From: Thermoplasmata archaeon
GTDB lineage: Archaea; Thermoplasmatota; Thermoplasmata; Lutacidiplasmatales; UBA184
DNA length: 7,060 nt
Direction of reading: 5' to 3'
Assembly: GCA_021828085.1 (NCBI GenBank)
Contig: JAKATE010000100.1
Location: 1 to 7,060, forward strand
Below the pieces are notes generated by a model. The model saw only the letters and a list, made by a program, of their open reading frames with translations. It searched no databases and was not told the origin of the DNA. The translations under genes and the position numbers were made by a program. This document shows, one piece after another, positions 1 to 5,851 of this stretch. Within the stretch, counting starts at the first letter, position 1; every line of letters starts with the position of its first letter.

Positions 1-767
1 ACCGGACCGGGCTCGAGGTGGCGGAAACCCCAGGCGGCCACCGAGAAGACCAGGAGGGCAAGCAGGCCCAGGATGCCCAGCCAGAGGAGATCCTGCGGTC
101 CGACGGTCCCCGCGAAGGCGTCGCGGACGGCGTTCACCGCGTAGGTGAGCGGGTTCCCGTAGACGATCGCGGCGAGCACGGCCGGGGTCTTCGAGGTCAC
201 CGGGTAGTACACGGTGGAGAGGAAGACCACAAAGTACTGCAGCACGGCCTGGATGGTGAAGTACTGGTTCGCCGAGCGCAGCTGGGTGCCCAGGGCGATC
301 AAGAGCCCCGAGAAGAAGACGCTCCCCAGCGCGATGGTGGCGAGGACCACCGCGGTCCCCTCGAGCGAGAGGGCGGGCAGGCCGACGAAGGGGAGGGCCA
401 CCAGGAGCATGATGCCGGCGCCGGCGAGCGAGAAGACGAGCGTCGTGACGACGAGGCCGGCGAGGTACTCGCTCCGGAGGAACGGTCCGGAGAAGATCTG
501 CTCGACCATGGCCCAGCGCCGGTCGAGCCAGAAGAGGTTGCCGGCCACGACACCGCCCAGGATCATCTGGAAGGCGACCATGCCGGGGACGAGGAAGGCC
601 ATGTAGCTCCCCCCCGTGGTCGCCTCCGAGGAGATGATCGGGCTGAACATGATCCCCAGGACCACCACCACGAAAGCCGGCTGGCCGAAGCGCACGATCA
701 TCGAGAGCGGGTCCATGTTGGAGACGAAGTTGCGGACCACCAACCGGAGGAAGGGGGGGAGCCTCAT
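1..767 (-). CDS. ABC-2 type transporter permease (3' end cut by window edge)
   Basis: Membrane subunit of an ABC-2 exporter that pairs with the ATPase just upstream. I translated 255 codons from an ATG at 767; no stop occurs before the window edge. Six hydrophobic stretches are visible at about residues 28-45, 57-80, 102-128, 134-160, 168-189 and 227-248, the six-helix layout of the family. The family motif NPLTYAVNAVR is at 205-215, before the last helix. ABC-2 permeases are usually 250-280 residues, so only a few C-terminal residues are probably missing. The start is well fixed: ATG overlaps the ATPase TGA as ATGA, and a purine-rich GGAGGGG sits 7 nt upstream, so the two are translationally coupled. 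Substrate unknown; the relatives are DrrB-like drug or lipid exporters. Confidence 0.93.
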   Translation of the reverse strand, partial: MRLPPFLRLVVRNFVSNMDPLSMIVRFGQPAFVVVVLGIMFSPIISSEATTGGSYMAFLVPGMVAFQMILGGVVAGNLFWLDRRWAMVEQIFSGPFLRSEYLAGLVVTTLVFSLAGAGIMLLVALPFVGLPALSLEGTAVVLATIALGSVFFSGLLIALGTQLRSANQYFTIQAVLQYFVVFLSTVYYPVTSKTPAVLAAIVYGNPLTYAVNAVRDAFAGTVGPQDLLWLGILGLLALLVFSVAAWGFRHLEPGP

Positions 768-1735
768 CCGAGGTCCCCTCCCCCGGGCGCCCCCTGCACG
801 AGGCCGAGGAAGGCCTCTTCGAGGGTGGACTCGCGCACCGAGAGCCTCTCGACAGGGCGTCCCTTCGTGTGGGCCCACGCCGTCAGTTGGGCGACGGCCC
901 CTTCCGGGTCCTCGGCGACGAAGCTCAGCTGCGCTCCCTCCACCTTGAAGTCGCGCACCCCCAGCCCCGACCGGGAGAGCAGCGCGGGGAGCTCGGCGTC
1001 CAGGGGCCCGAGCGGCTGGGCGAACTCCACCTGGACACGACGCGCCCCGCCATGCTGGGCCTTGAGGGCGGAAGGGGTCCCTTCGTCGATGACCCTCCCG
1101 AGCTCCATGATCGCGATGCGGTCGCAGAGCAGGTCCGCCTCGTGCAGGATGTGGGTGGTGAAGATGATCCCCAGGCCGTCACGCGCACGCTGGCGCAGAT
1201 AGCCGAGGATCCGCTGGCGGGCCACGGCATCGAGCCCGGCCGTGGGTTCGTCGAGGAAGAGCACCTCCATGTCGTGCATGAGCTCCCGCGCCACCTGGAA
1301 GCGCCGACGTTGCCCGCCGGAGAGGAGCCAGGGTTTGAGCTTCCGCGAGCCCTCGAGCTCGAAGAGCTCGAGCATCTGCTCCGCGCGGGCCTTGGCCTCC
1401 TCCCGGGGTACCCCCCACAGGAAGGCGTAGAGCGTGAGGTTGCGCTCGACGCTGATGTAGTCCATGGACTCGGACTGGAGCACGACGCCGAGCCGTTCCC
1501 TCAGCGCGCGTCCCCCGGTGCGCAGGTCCATGCCCAGGAGCGTCGCGCTCCCCTCCGTCGGCGGGAGCAGGGTCGTCAGCACGCGGACGCAGGTGGTCTT
1601 CCCCGCGCCGTTCCTCCCGAGCAGGCCCAGGACCTCCCCCTTCGCCAGGGTGAGGGCCAGGTGACGGAAGGCGAACTTCCCGGGCCGGTAGGAGTACCCC
1701 AGGTCGCGCGTCGTCAACAGGGTCTCAGGGCTCAC
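764..1735 (-). CDS. ABC transporter ATP-binding protein (ABC-2/DrrA-like exporter)
   Basis: Cytoplasmic ATPase of 323 residues that powers the adjacent permease. All nucleotide-binding elements are present in order: aromatic A-loop region (Y14/Y16), Walker A GRNGAGKTT at 40-48, Q-loop Q87, signature LSGGQ at 138-142, Walker B VLFLDEP at 158-164, D-loop AGLD at 166-169 and H-loop H195. The roughly 110 residues after the H-loop, ending in STLEEAFLGL, are the C-terminal extension typical of the DrrA/NatA-like exporter branch rather than of importers. The start is GTG at 1735, preceded by GGTG (1744-1741) with a 5-nt spacer, which matches the core of an archaeal Shine-Dalgarno. It is divergent from taw1 and is the first gene of a two-gene operon. 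Specificity cannot be read from the sequence; drug, lipid or Na+ export are all possible. Confidence 0.95.
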   Translation of the reverse strand: MSPETLLTTRDLGYSYRPGKFAFRHLALTLAKGEVLGLLGRNGAGKTTCVRVLTTLLPPTEGSATLLGMDLRTGGRALRERLGVVLQSESMDYISVERNLTLYAFLWGVPREEAKARAEQMLELFELEGSRKLKPWLLSGGQRRRFQVARELMHDMEVLFLDEPTAGLDAVARQRILGYLRQRARDGLGIIFTTHILHEADLLCDRIAIMELGRVIDEGTPSALKAQHGGARRVQVEFAQPLGPLDAELPALLSRSGLGVRDFKVEGAQLSFVAEDPEGAVAQLTAWAHTKGRPVERLSVRESTLEEAFLGLVQGAPGGGDLG

Positions 1736-1740
1736 AGGGG

Positions 1741-1744
1741 CACC
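1741..1744 (-). promoter_or_regulatory. Shine-Dalgarno core of the ABC ATPase gene
   Basis: On the minus strand GGTG lies 5 nt before the GTG start at 1735. It matches the core of the archaeal anti-Shine-Dalgarno and supports this start. It implies a transcript with a leader; the A/T-containing stretch around 1791-1804 (minus strand TTTGAAAGG) is a weak TATA candidate for it. Confidence 0.5.
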
Positions 1745-1765
1745 GATCCAGAAGGTTAGGTGAGC

Positions 1766-1781
1766 GAAGGCAGCTACCTTC
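1766..1781. repeat. Imperfect 16-bp palindrome, possible operator
   Basis: GAAGG-CAGCTA-CCTTC has two perfect 5-bp arms around a nearly self-complementary centre (only the C/A pair breaks symmetry). It lies about 30 bp upstream of the ABC ATPase start, in the most A/T-containing stretch of the divergent intergenic region, where an exporter repressor could bind. No regulator gene is in the window. The function is inferred from position and symmetry only. Confidence 0.3.
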
Positions 1782-1795
1782 AGGTTGATGAACCT
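1782..1795. repeat. Short inverted repeat AGGTT-GATG-AACCT
   Basis: Perfect 5-bp arms with a 4-bp spacer, abutting the 16-bp palindrome on its right. Two adjacent dyads upstream of an exporter operon could be a double operator, but 5-bp arms are short enough to occur by chance. Confidence 0.25.
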
Positions 1796-1824
1796 TTCAA
1801 ATCGAGGTCCCGGCCGGAGGCAGA

Positions 1825-1853
1825 GCCCCCCCGGCCCGGTCGACCGGGGGGGC
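1825..1853. repeat. Strong G/C stem-loop between the divergent ABC and taw1 genes
   Basis: A perfect 10-bp stem of G and C only (1825-1834 with 1844-1853) closes a 9-nt loop. A perfect 12-bp palindrome, CCGGTCGACCGG (1836-1847), is nested in it. A second outer stem, GGAGGC (1816-1821) with GCCTCC (1862-1867), can enclose it. It lies upstream of the taw1 TATA box, so it is probably outside the taw1 mRNA, and no U-run follows on either strand. It may be a protein-binding palindrome, an insulator or terminator-like element, or part of a small RNA. The structure is seen directly; the role is unknown. Confidence 0.6.
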
Positions 1854-1879
1854 GTCCCGGGGCCTCCCGGTGGAGAGGG

Positions 1880-1886
1880 CTATATC
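1880..1886 (+). promoter_or_regulatory. TATA box of taw1, probably giving a leaderless mRNA
   Basis: CTATATC is the only clear TATA-like heptamer in the G/C-rich intergenic region. Its centre (about 1883) is 26-27 bp upstream of the GTG at 1910, the normal archaeal distance from TATA box to transcription start. Transcription would therefore begin at or next to the start codon. This agrees with the protein start chosen by family alignment. Confidence 0.6.
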
Positions 1887-1909
1887 CTCACCTCGGCCTG
1901 CGAGGGGCC

Positions 1910-2938
1910 GTGGGCGACCAGGACCTGAGCGGGAGCCTGCTCGAGGAGCAGGGCTACCAGCTCACGGGACGACACTCGGCCGTGAAGGTCTGCTACTGGA
2001 CCGCCAAGGCGCTCACCGAGGGTCGGCACTGCTACAAGGGGCGCTTCTACGGCATCGAGAGCCACCGGTGCATGCAGATGAGCCCCTCCATCGATGCGTG
2101 CAACCTCCACTGCCGCTTCTGCTGGCGCTACCAGGGCTGGGAGCACGAGGAGGCCCTCGAGGAGTTCGACGAGCCCGCCGCGCTCCTCGAGCGCTCCCTC
2201 GAGGCCCAGCGGAAGCTGTTGAGCGGGTTCGGCGGGAATCCCCAGGTGGACCGGACGCGCTACGAGGAGTCCCAGCTCCCCCGCCACGTGGCGATCTCCC
2301 TGACCGGGGAGCCCACCTTCTATCCGAAGCTCAACGAGTTCCTCGCCCTCTGCCATGAGCGGGGCATCACGACCTTCCTGGTCACCAACGGCACGAACCC
2401 GGAGGGCCTGCGCGCGCTCGACCCCCTCCCGACGCAGCTCTACTGCTCCGTCACCGCCCCCAACCCCGAGGTCTTCCGGAGGCTTACCCTCCCGGCGCGG
2501 GAGGACGCGTGGGAGAGGCTGCGGGAGAGCCTCGAGCTCATCCGCGGCTTGAAGACGCGCAGGGTCATCCGCCACACCTTGGTGAAGGGCTGGAACCTCG
2601 GCTGGGAGGAGCAGTACGCGGAGCTCGACCGGATCGCGGAACCGGACTTCATCGAACCCAAGGGCTACGTGTACATGGGGCGCTCCCGGCAGCGGCTGAC
2701 CCGGGACCACGTGCCGACGCACGAGGAGATCTCCCGGTTCGCCCACCGGCTCTCGGGCCTCCTCGGGTACCCGGTGGCCGATGAGTCGGAGGATTCCAAG
2801 GTCTTCCTCCTCGCCAAGGACCCTTCGCGCCGCTGGCTCCCCGGTCGGGCCCCCGTTCTGGCCCCACCCCCCGGGATCGAGGGGGAGGCCCTCCCGATGT
2901 GGGCGACGACGGCGCAAGGCTCGCTCAGCTCGCCCTAG
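1910..2938 (+). CDS. taw1: tRNA 4-demethylwyosine synthase Taw1/TYW1 (radical SAM)
   Basis: Converts N1-methylguanosine-37 of tRNA-Phe to 4-demethylwyosine using pyruvate and SAM, the tricyclic step of wyosine synthesis. The 342-residue protein carries the radical-SAM triad C64-x3-C68-x2-C71 and a second-cluster set C28, C41, C54. By my recall the spacing equals that of the Methanocaldococcus enzyme (C26, C39, C52; C62, C66, C69), and K43 matches its proposed pyruvate-binding lysine. TGEPT at 132-136 and a late ESEDSKVFLL motif also fit. The frame is open back to a GTG at 1760, but those 50 extra residues are Pro/Gly/Arg-rich and have no family counterpart, and a TATA box lies inside them. 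I therefore start at GTG 1910. About 30 C-terminal residues after the conserved part are low-complexity. There is no flavodoxin domain, so it is the archaeal form. Confidence 0.95.
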   Translation: MGDQDLSGSLLEEQGYQLTGRHSAVKVCYWTAKALTEGRHCYKGRFYGIESHRCMQMSPSIDACNLHCRFCWRYQGWEHEEALEEFDEPAALLERSLEAQRKLLSGFGGNPQVDRTRYEESQLPRHVAISLTGEPTFYPKLNEFLALCHERGITTFLVTNGTNPEGLRALDPLPTQLYCSVTAPNPEVFRRLTLPAREDAWERLRESLELIRGLKTRRVIRHTLVKGWNLGWEEQYAELDRIAEPDFIEPKGYVYMGRSRQRLTRDHVPTHEEISRFAHRLSGLLGYPVADESEDSKVFLLAKDPSRRWLPGRAPVLAPPPGIEGEALPMWATTAQGSLSSP

Positions 2939-2978
2939 CGGCCCCTCGCCCGACCCGTCCCAGACGTCCTACGCCCCA

Positions 2979-3007
2979 CGGGCCGGGAGGTGCCCGGACT
3001 TCCTCCC
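2979..3007. terminator. Weak hairpins in the convergent gap between taw1 and the channel gene
   Basis: Between the two convergent stops (2938 and 3022), two mutually exclusive hairpins can form: CGGGC (2979-2983) with GCCCG (2992-2996), or GGGAGG (2985-2990) with CCTCCC (3002-3007). A pyrimidine-rich tract follows on the plus strand, but there is no clean T-run, which archaeal termination normally uses. This is a position-based guess at a shared terminator. Confidence 0.25.
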
Positions 3008-3021
3008 TCGAGGCCGCCCCT

Positions 3022-4137
3022 TCAGCTGCTCCGAGGACGCCCAGGAGGCACGCCGATCCAGTCGCGGACCTTCTCGACGTCCTCCAGGGAGGAGAGGACC
3101 AGGATATAGGTCCCCAGGTCGAGACGGCTGGACGCGCCCGGGCTCAAGACCACCCTGAACTTGTCGCGGTCGGAGGCGCTCTGCGGGCTGGGAGGGTAGG
3201 CGATCCCGATGAGGAGGCCCCCGGTCGCCTTGCGCAGCCTCGGGAGCGCCTCCTCGAAAGTGAGGCCGCGCAGCGGGTTCCGCTCGTTCACGGCGAACTC
3301 GTCGATGGTCGATCCGTAGGAGACGGTGGTCACGTCGTTCACCGCTGCCGCCACCTCGGGCTGCCAGGCAGCCGAGGAGATCATGCGCCCTCCCAGGTCG
3401 GAGGGGCTCACCACGTAGGTGACGCCGGCGGCCACGAGGGTATCGCGCAACTGCTCGCGGAGCACGGCGACGACGATCCTCAGATGGGGGGCGAGCTCCT
3501 TGAGGATGAGCGCGGTCATCACGTTGCGCGCGTCGTCGTCGCTGGCGACGATCGCCTCCCGGGCCCTCTGGACGTTGACCAGGGTCAGCGACGAGCGCTC
3601 CGAATAGTCCCCGAGGGCGATGAACACGTCGCTCTCGGACGAGACCCGGGAGGAGGTCTCCTTGTTCCGGCCGGCGTCCTGGATGAGCGAGGAGACGTAC
3701 GTGCGGATCTCGGAGAGCGACTCCTGCTTGCGGGTCATGATGGCGACCCGGCGCCCGGAGAGCAGGAGCTCCTGGAGGGCGGCCCGCGCGACCGGGGTCC
3801 ACCCCAGGACGAGGGTGTGGTCCTTGAAGGTGGTCCCGTCGAGCCCGAACTCCTCCTCCTCCCGAGCCTTCAGCGTCAACGTGCTGATGGTGGAGACAAC
3901 GTACCCCAAGATACCGATTGTGGAGGCGGCGAGGATGATGGCGAAGAGCCGGGAGAGATTGTTCGTCGGGACCACGTCCCCGTAGCCCACCGTGGACATG
4001 GTGATGACGCCCCAATAGATGCCGATATAGACGCTCACCTTCTGCGTCAGGATGAACCCCGTAACGCAGACGGCGTAGACCCCGAAGACGACGGCGAGGG
4101 GCCGCCAGATGTAGCGTAGCGCCCGTGTGATCCGCAC
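3022..4137 (-). CDS. MthK-like K+ channel with RCK (TrkA-N/TrkA-C) domains
   Basis: Two-helix potassium channel subunit of 371 residues, expected to form tetramers in the cytoplasmic membrane. TM1 is about 13-31, the pore helix about 36-48, and the K+ selectivity filter TVGYGD at 49-54. TM2 is about 61-88, with candidate hinge glycines G75 and G78. A cytoplasmic RCK Rossmann domain runs from about 106 to 260 and begins LVLGWTP (109-115), with the GW variant seen in MthK instead of GxGxxG. A TrkA-C-like part follows at about 275-360. Compared with MthK there is an insertion of about 20 residues near 140-170, and the acidic Ca2+ ligands appear to be missing. The start is GTG at 4137, the first start after an in-frame stop, 28 nt after secG. 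No Shine-Dalgarno is visible; a weak TATA-like CTAAACC (4169-4163) could allow a leaderless mRNA. The gating ligand is unknown. Confidence 0.93.
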   Translation of the reverse strand: MRITRALRYIWRPLAVVFGVYAVCVTGFILTQKVSVYIGIYWGVITMSTVGYGDVVPTNNLSRLFAIILAASTIGILGYVVSTISTLTLKAREEEEFGLDGTTFKDHTLVLGWTPVARAALQELLLSGRRVAIMTRKQESLSEIRTYVSSLIQDAGRNKETSSRVSSESDVFIALGDYSERSSLTLVNVQRAREAIVASDDDARNVMTALILKELAPHLRIVVAVLREQLRDTLVAAGVTYVVSPSDLGGRMISSAAWQPEVAAAVNDVTTVSYGSTIDEFAVNERNPLRGLTFEEALPRLRKATGGLLIGIAYPPSPQSASDRDKFRVVLSPGASSRLDLGTYILVLSSLEDVEKVRDWIGVPPGRPRSS

Positions 4138-4165
4138 GGAAGGGGTGGGCCGAGGCCCGAGAGGT

Positions 4166-4330
4166 TTAGACGAACCTCCAGGTCACGAACTCCACGAGGA
4201 CCGCGGCCGCCAGCCCCATGGCGATCACCAGGGTGGGGGGGATCTTGAGCGCGTTGGCCTCCTCCATGTCGTAGTACTGGATGAGACCCGCAGCGGACTG
4301 GAAACCGCTGCGCTTGTCGCGGTCGGCCAT
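4166..4330 (-). CDS. secG: Preprotein translocase subunit SecG/Sec61 beta
   Basis: A 54-residue protein I translated by hand, from ATG 4330 to TAA 4166-4168. It is the small tail-anchored subunit of the archaeal SecYEG/Sec61 translocon and is unrelated to bacterial SecG. It has a short charged N-terminus, then SAAGLIQYYD (12-21), matching the family's SAGLIRY-D core, then KIPP (29-32), and one hydrophobic helix (about 33-50) interrupted by the family-typical Glu (E47). Archaeal members are usually 50-60 residues, so it is full length. GGTGA (4344-4340) lies 9 nt before the ATG, a good Shine-Dalgarno that lies just beyond the argH stop in a 24-nt gap. The channel gene follows 28 nt downstream. 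Co-transcription with argGH is likely but a separate promoter is possible. Confidence 0.92.
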   Translation of the reverse strand: MADRDKRSGFQSAAGLIQYYDMEEANALKIPPTLVIAMGLAAAVLVEFVTWRFV

Positions 4331-4339
4331 TGGAGTGCC

Positions 4340-4345
4340 TCACCC
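4340..4345 (-). promoter_or_regulatory. Shine-Dalgarno of secG
   Basis: GGGTGA on the minus strand, with 9 nt between it and the secG ATG. It lies in the 24-nt gap after the argH stop and supports the short gene as truly translated. TTTTGAGA (4360-4353) just upstream, at the argH 3' end, is a weak TATA-like candidate. Confidence 0.6.
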
Positions 4346-4354
4346 TGTGGGGTC

Positions 4355-5851
4355 TCAAAACCCTTTCGTAGGACGGGAGGGGCCCTCCACGGGCGCTTCG
4401 ATGAGCCTTCGCCGGAGCCGTCTCCAGCCCACGTCGAAGGACCGGAGCCGCGCGGTCTCTCGCCGGAGCTCCCGCCGGAGGCGCGCCCGGTCCTTGAGCA
4501 CCTCGCGCCAAGAACTCCCGCCCGGGGAGATCCGGCGTTCCGGCTCTTCCTGCACGGTCGGGGGAGTCCAGCCTTCCGGGGCCAGCTCCGGGAAGACGGT
4601 GAGCAGACGCCCCCGTTCGTACGACGGGTCCCCCGCCAGGAAGCGCGCCACGCGTCCATGCGCCTCCCGGAAGGGAACGCCCTTCAGCACGAGGGCGTCC
4701 ACCAGCTCCACGCTGAAGGTCGGTTCGCGCCCGGCCTCGACGGGAGGCAGGAAGCGGGCGGTACGCACCATCGGCTCGAGCACCGCGAGCGAAGCGCGGG
4801 TCCGACGCACCCCCTCGAAGAGGAGGGGCTTGAGCCTCTGAAGGTCGCGGTTGTAGGAGAGCGGGAGGGCCTTGAGTACTGTAAGGTAGGCCACGAGCGA
4901 CCCCAGCAACGCCCCCGACTCCGCGCGCAGGAGCTCCGCGAGGTCGGGATTGCGCTTGTGCGGCATGAGGCTCGAGGTGGTGACGAACCCGTCGTCGAGC
5001 TCGACCGCGCGCGAGCCCTTCATCGAGCCCAGGACGAGCTCCTCCGCGAGGCTCGAGATGTGCAGGCCGATCAGGGAGACGGCGAAGAGCGCCTCCGCCC
5101 CGGGGTCCCGGTCCGCCACCGCCTCGAGGGAGTTGGGGTGGTACCGACGGAACCCGAGGAGCTCGGCCGTGAAGCTCCGGTCGAGCGGCAGCGAGCTCCC
5201 GGCGAGCGCGCCGGAGCCCAAGGGGCAGAGCTCTTGGGACCGGACGCGGAGCGCGGCCAGCCGGGAGGCATCCTGGAGGAAGCGGCTGGCGTGCACCTGG
5301 AGGAGCTGCGAGCGGTGCACCCGCTGCGCCTCCTGCAGATGGGTGAGGCCGGGCACGCTCTGCCGGCCCTCCGGCCCCTCGGCGCGGTCCAACAGGGCAC
5401 CGGCGACCCGGAGCGCGTCCCCTTCGAGGTCGGCCAATCGGGAACGGAGGTAGAGCGCGAGGTCGGTGGCCACCTGATCGTTCCGGCTGCGCCCGGTGTG
5501 CAGACGCTCCCCGGTCGGCCCGAGCTCGGCGGTGAGCGCGGCCTCGACGTTCATGTGCACGTCCTCGAGCCTCGGGTCGAGGGAGAAGCGCCCCTTCTCC
5601 GCCCTCTCGAGGAGACTCCGGAGCCCCCCCACGAGCCGCGTCCCTTCCTCCATCGGCAGGAGCCCGGCCCGGACGAGCCCCCGGGCATGCGCCAGGCTCC
5701 CGAGGAGGTCGAAGGTCAGCAGCTCGGCGTCCTCGGCGATGGAAGAGCCGAAGGCGACGGACTCAGGGTGGGGTGGCCGGCGAAACCGCTCCCGGAGCAG
5801 GGGTCTCCTCGGCCCGGTTCTCGGGCGACCGGGCAACTCTGCGTTTCTCAT
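4355..5851 (-). CDS. argH: Argininosuccinate lyase
   Basis: Cleaves argininosuccinate to arginine and fumarate, the last step of arginine synthesis; a cytoplasmic tetramer of the fumarase/aspartase superfamily. The 498-residue protein shows the family blocks in order: SSIAEDAELLTFDLLGSLAHA (36-56), EDVHMNVE (96-103), HTGRSRNDQVATD (118-130), GLTHLQEAQ (168-176, with the catalytic-region His171), GSGALAGSSLPLDR (212-225), the superfamily signature SSLMPHKRN (293-301, with the catalytic Ser and K299), and LPLSYNRDLQ (329-338). The N-terminal LWGGRF of most ArgH proteins is degraded to LLRERF (18-23), and the usual AQP reads AQR. The ATG at 5851 is the best start; a TTG five codons later is the only close alternative. 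The start lies 89 nt inside argG, with no visible Shine-Dalgarno. Length is slightly above the usual 460-490. Confidence 0.96.
   Translation of the reverse strand: MRNAELPGRPRTGPRRPLLRERFRRPPHPESVAFGSSIAEDAELLTFDLLGSLAHARGLVRAGLLPMEEGTRLVGGLRSLLERAEKGRFSLDPRLEDVHMNVEAALTAELGPTGERLHTGRSRNDQVATDLALYLRSRLADLEGDALRVAGALLDRAEGPEGRQSVPGLTHLQEAQRVHRSQLLQVHASRFLQDASRLAALRVRSQELCPLGSGALAGSSLPLDRSFTAELLGFRRYHPNSLEAVADRDPGAEALFAVSLIGLHISSLAEELVLGSMKGSRAVELDDGFVTTSSLMPHKRNPDLAELLRAESGALLGSLVAYLTVLKALPLSYNRDLQRLKPLLFEGVRRTRASLAVLEPMVRTARFLPPVEAGREPTFSVELVDALVLKGVPFREAHGRVARFLAGDPSYERGRLLTVFPELAPEGWTPPTVQEEPERRISPGGSSWREVLKDRARLRRELRRETARLRSFDVGWRRLRRRLIEAPVEGPSRPTKGF

Noticed and set aside
18..1202. 394-codon plus-strand open frame opposite the ABC permease and ATPase
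   Set aside because: Composition dominated by Asp, Glu, Gly, His and Arg, no motif, and it lies fully antisense to two well-identified genes.
1352..1372. Perfect inverted repeat, 9-bp arms around GAA, inside the ABC ATPase gene
   Set aside because: Explained by the coded peptide LELFELE, which uses CTC and GAG codons repeatedly.
1736..1909. Possible tRNA or CRISPR array in the largest intergenic region
   Set aside because: No cloverleaf or T-arm consensus and no direct repeats of array type; only inverted repeats and promoter elements are seen.
1880..2917. 345-codon minus-strand open frame opposite taw1
   Set aside because: No recognisable domain; the plus strand encodes all conserved Taw1 cysteines.
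2899..4119. 406-codon plus-strand open frame opposite the K+ channel
   Set aside because: Antisense shadow with a His/Asp/Glu/Gly-rich product; the channel with TVGYGD is clearly the real gene.
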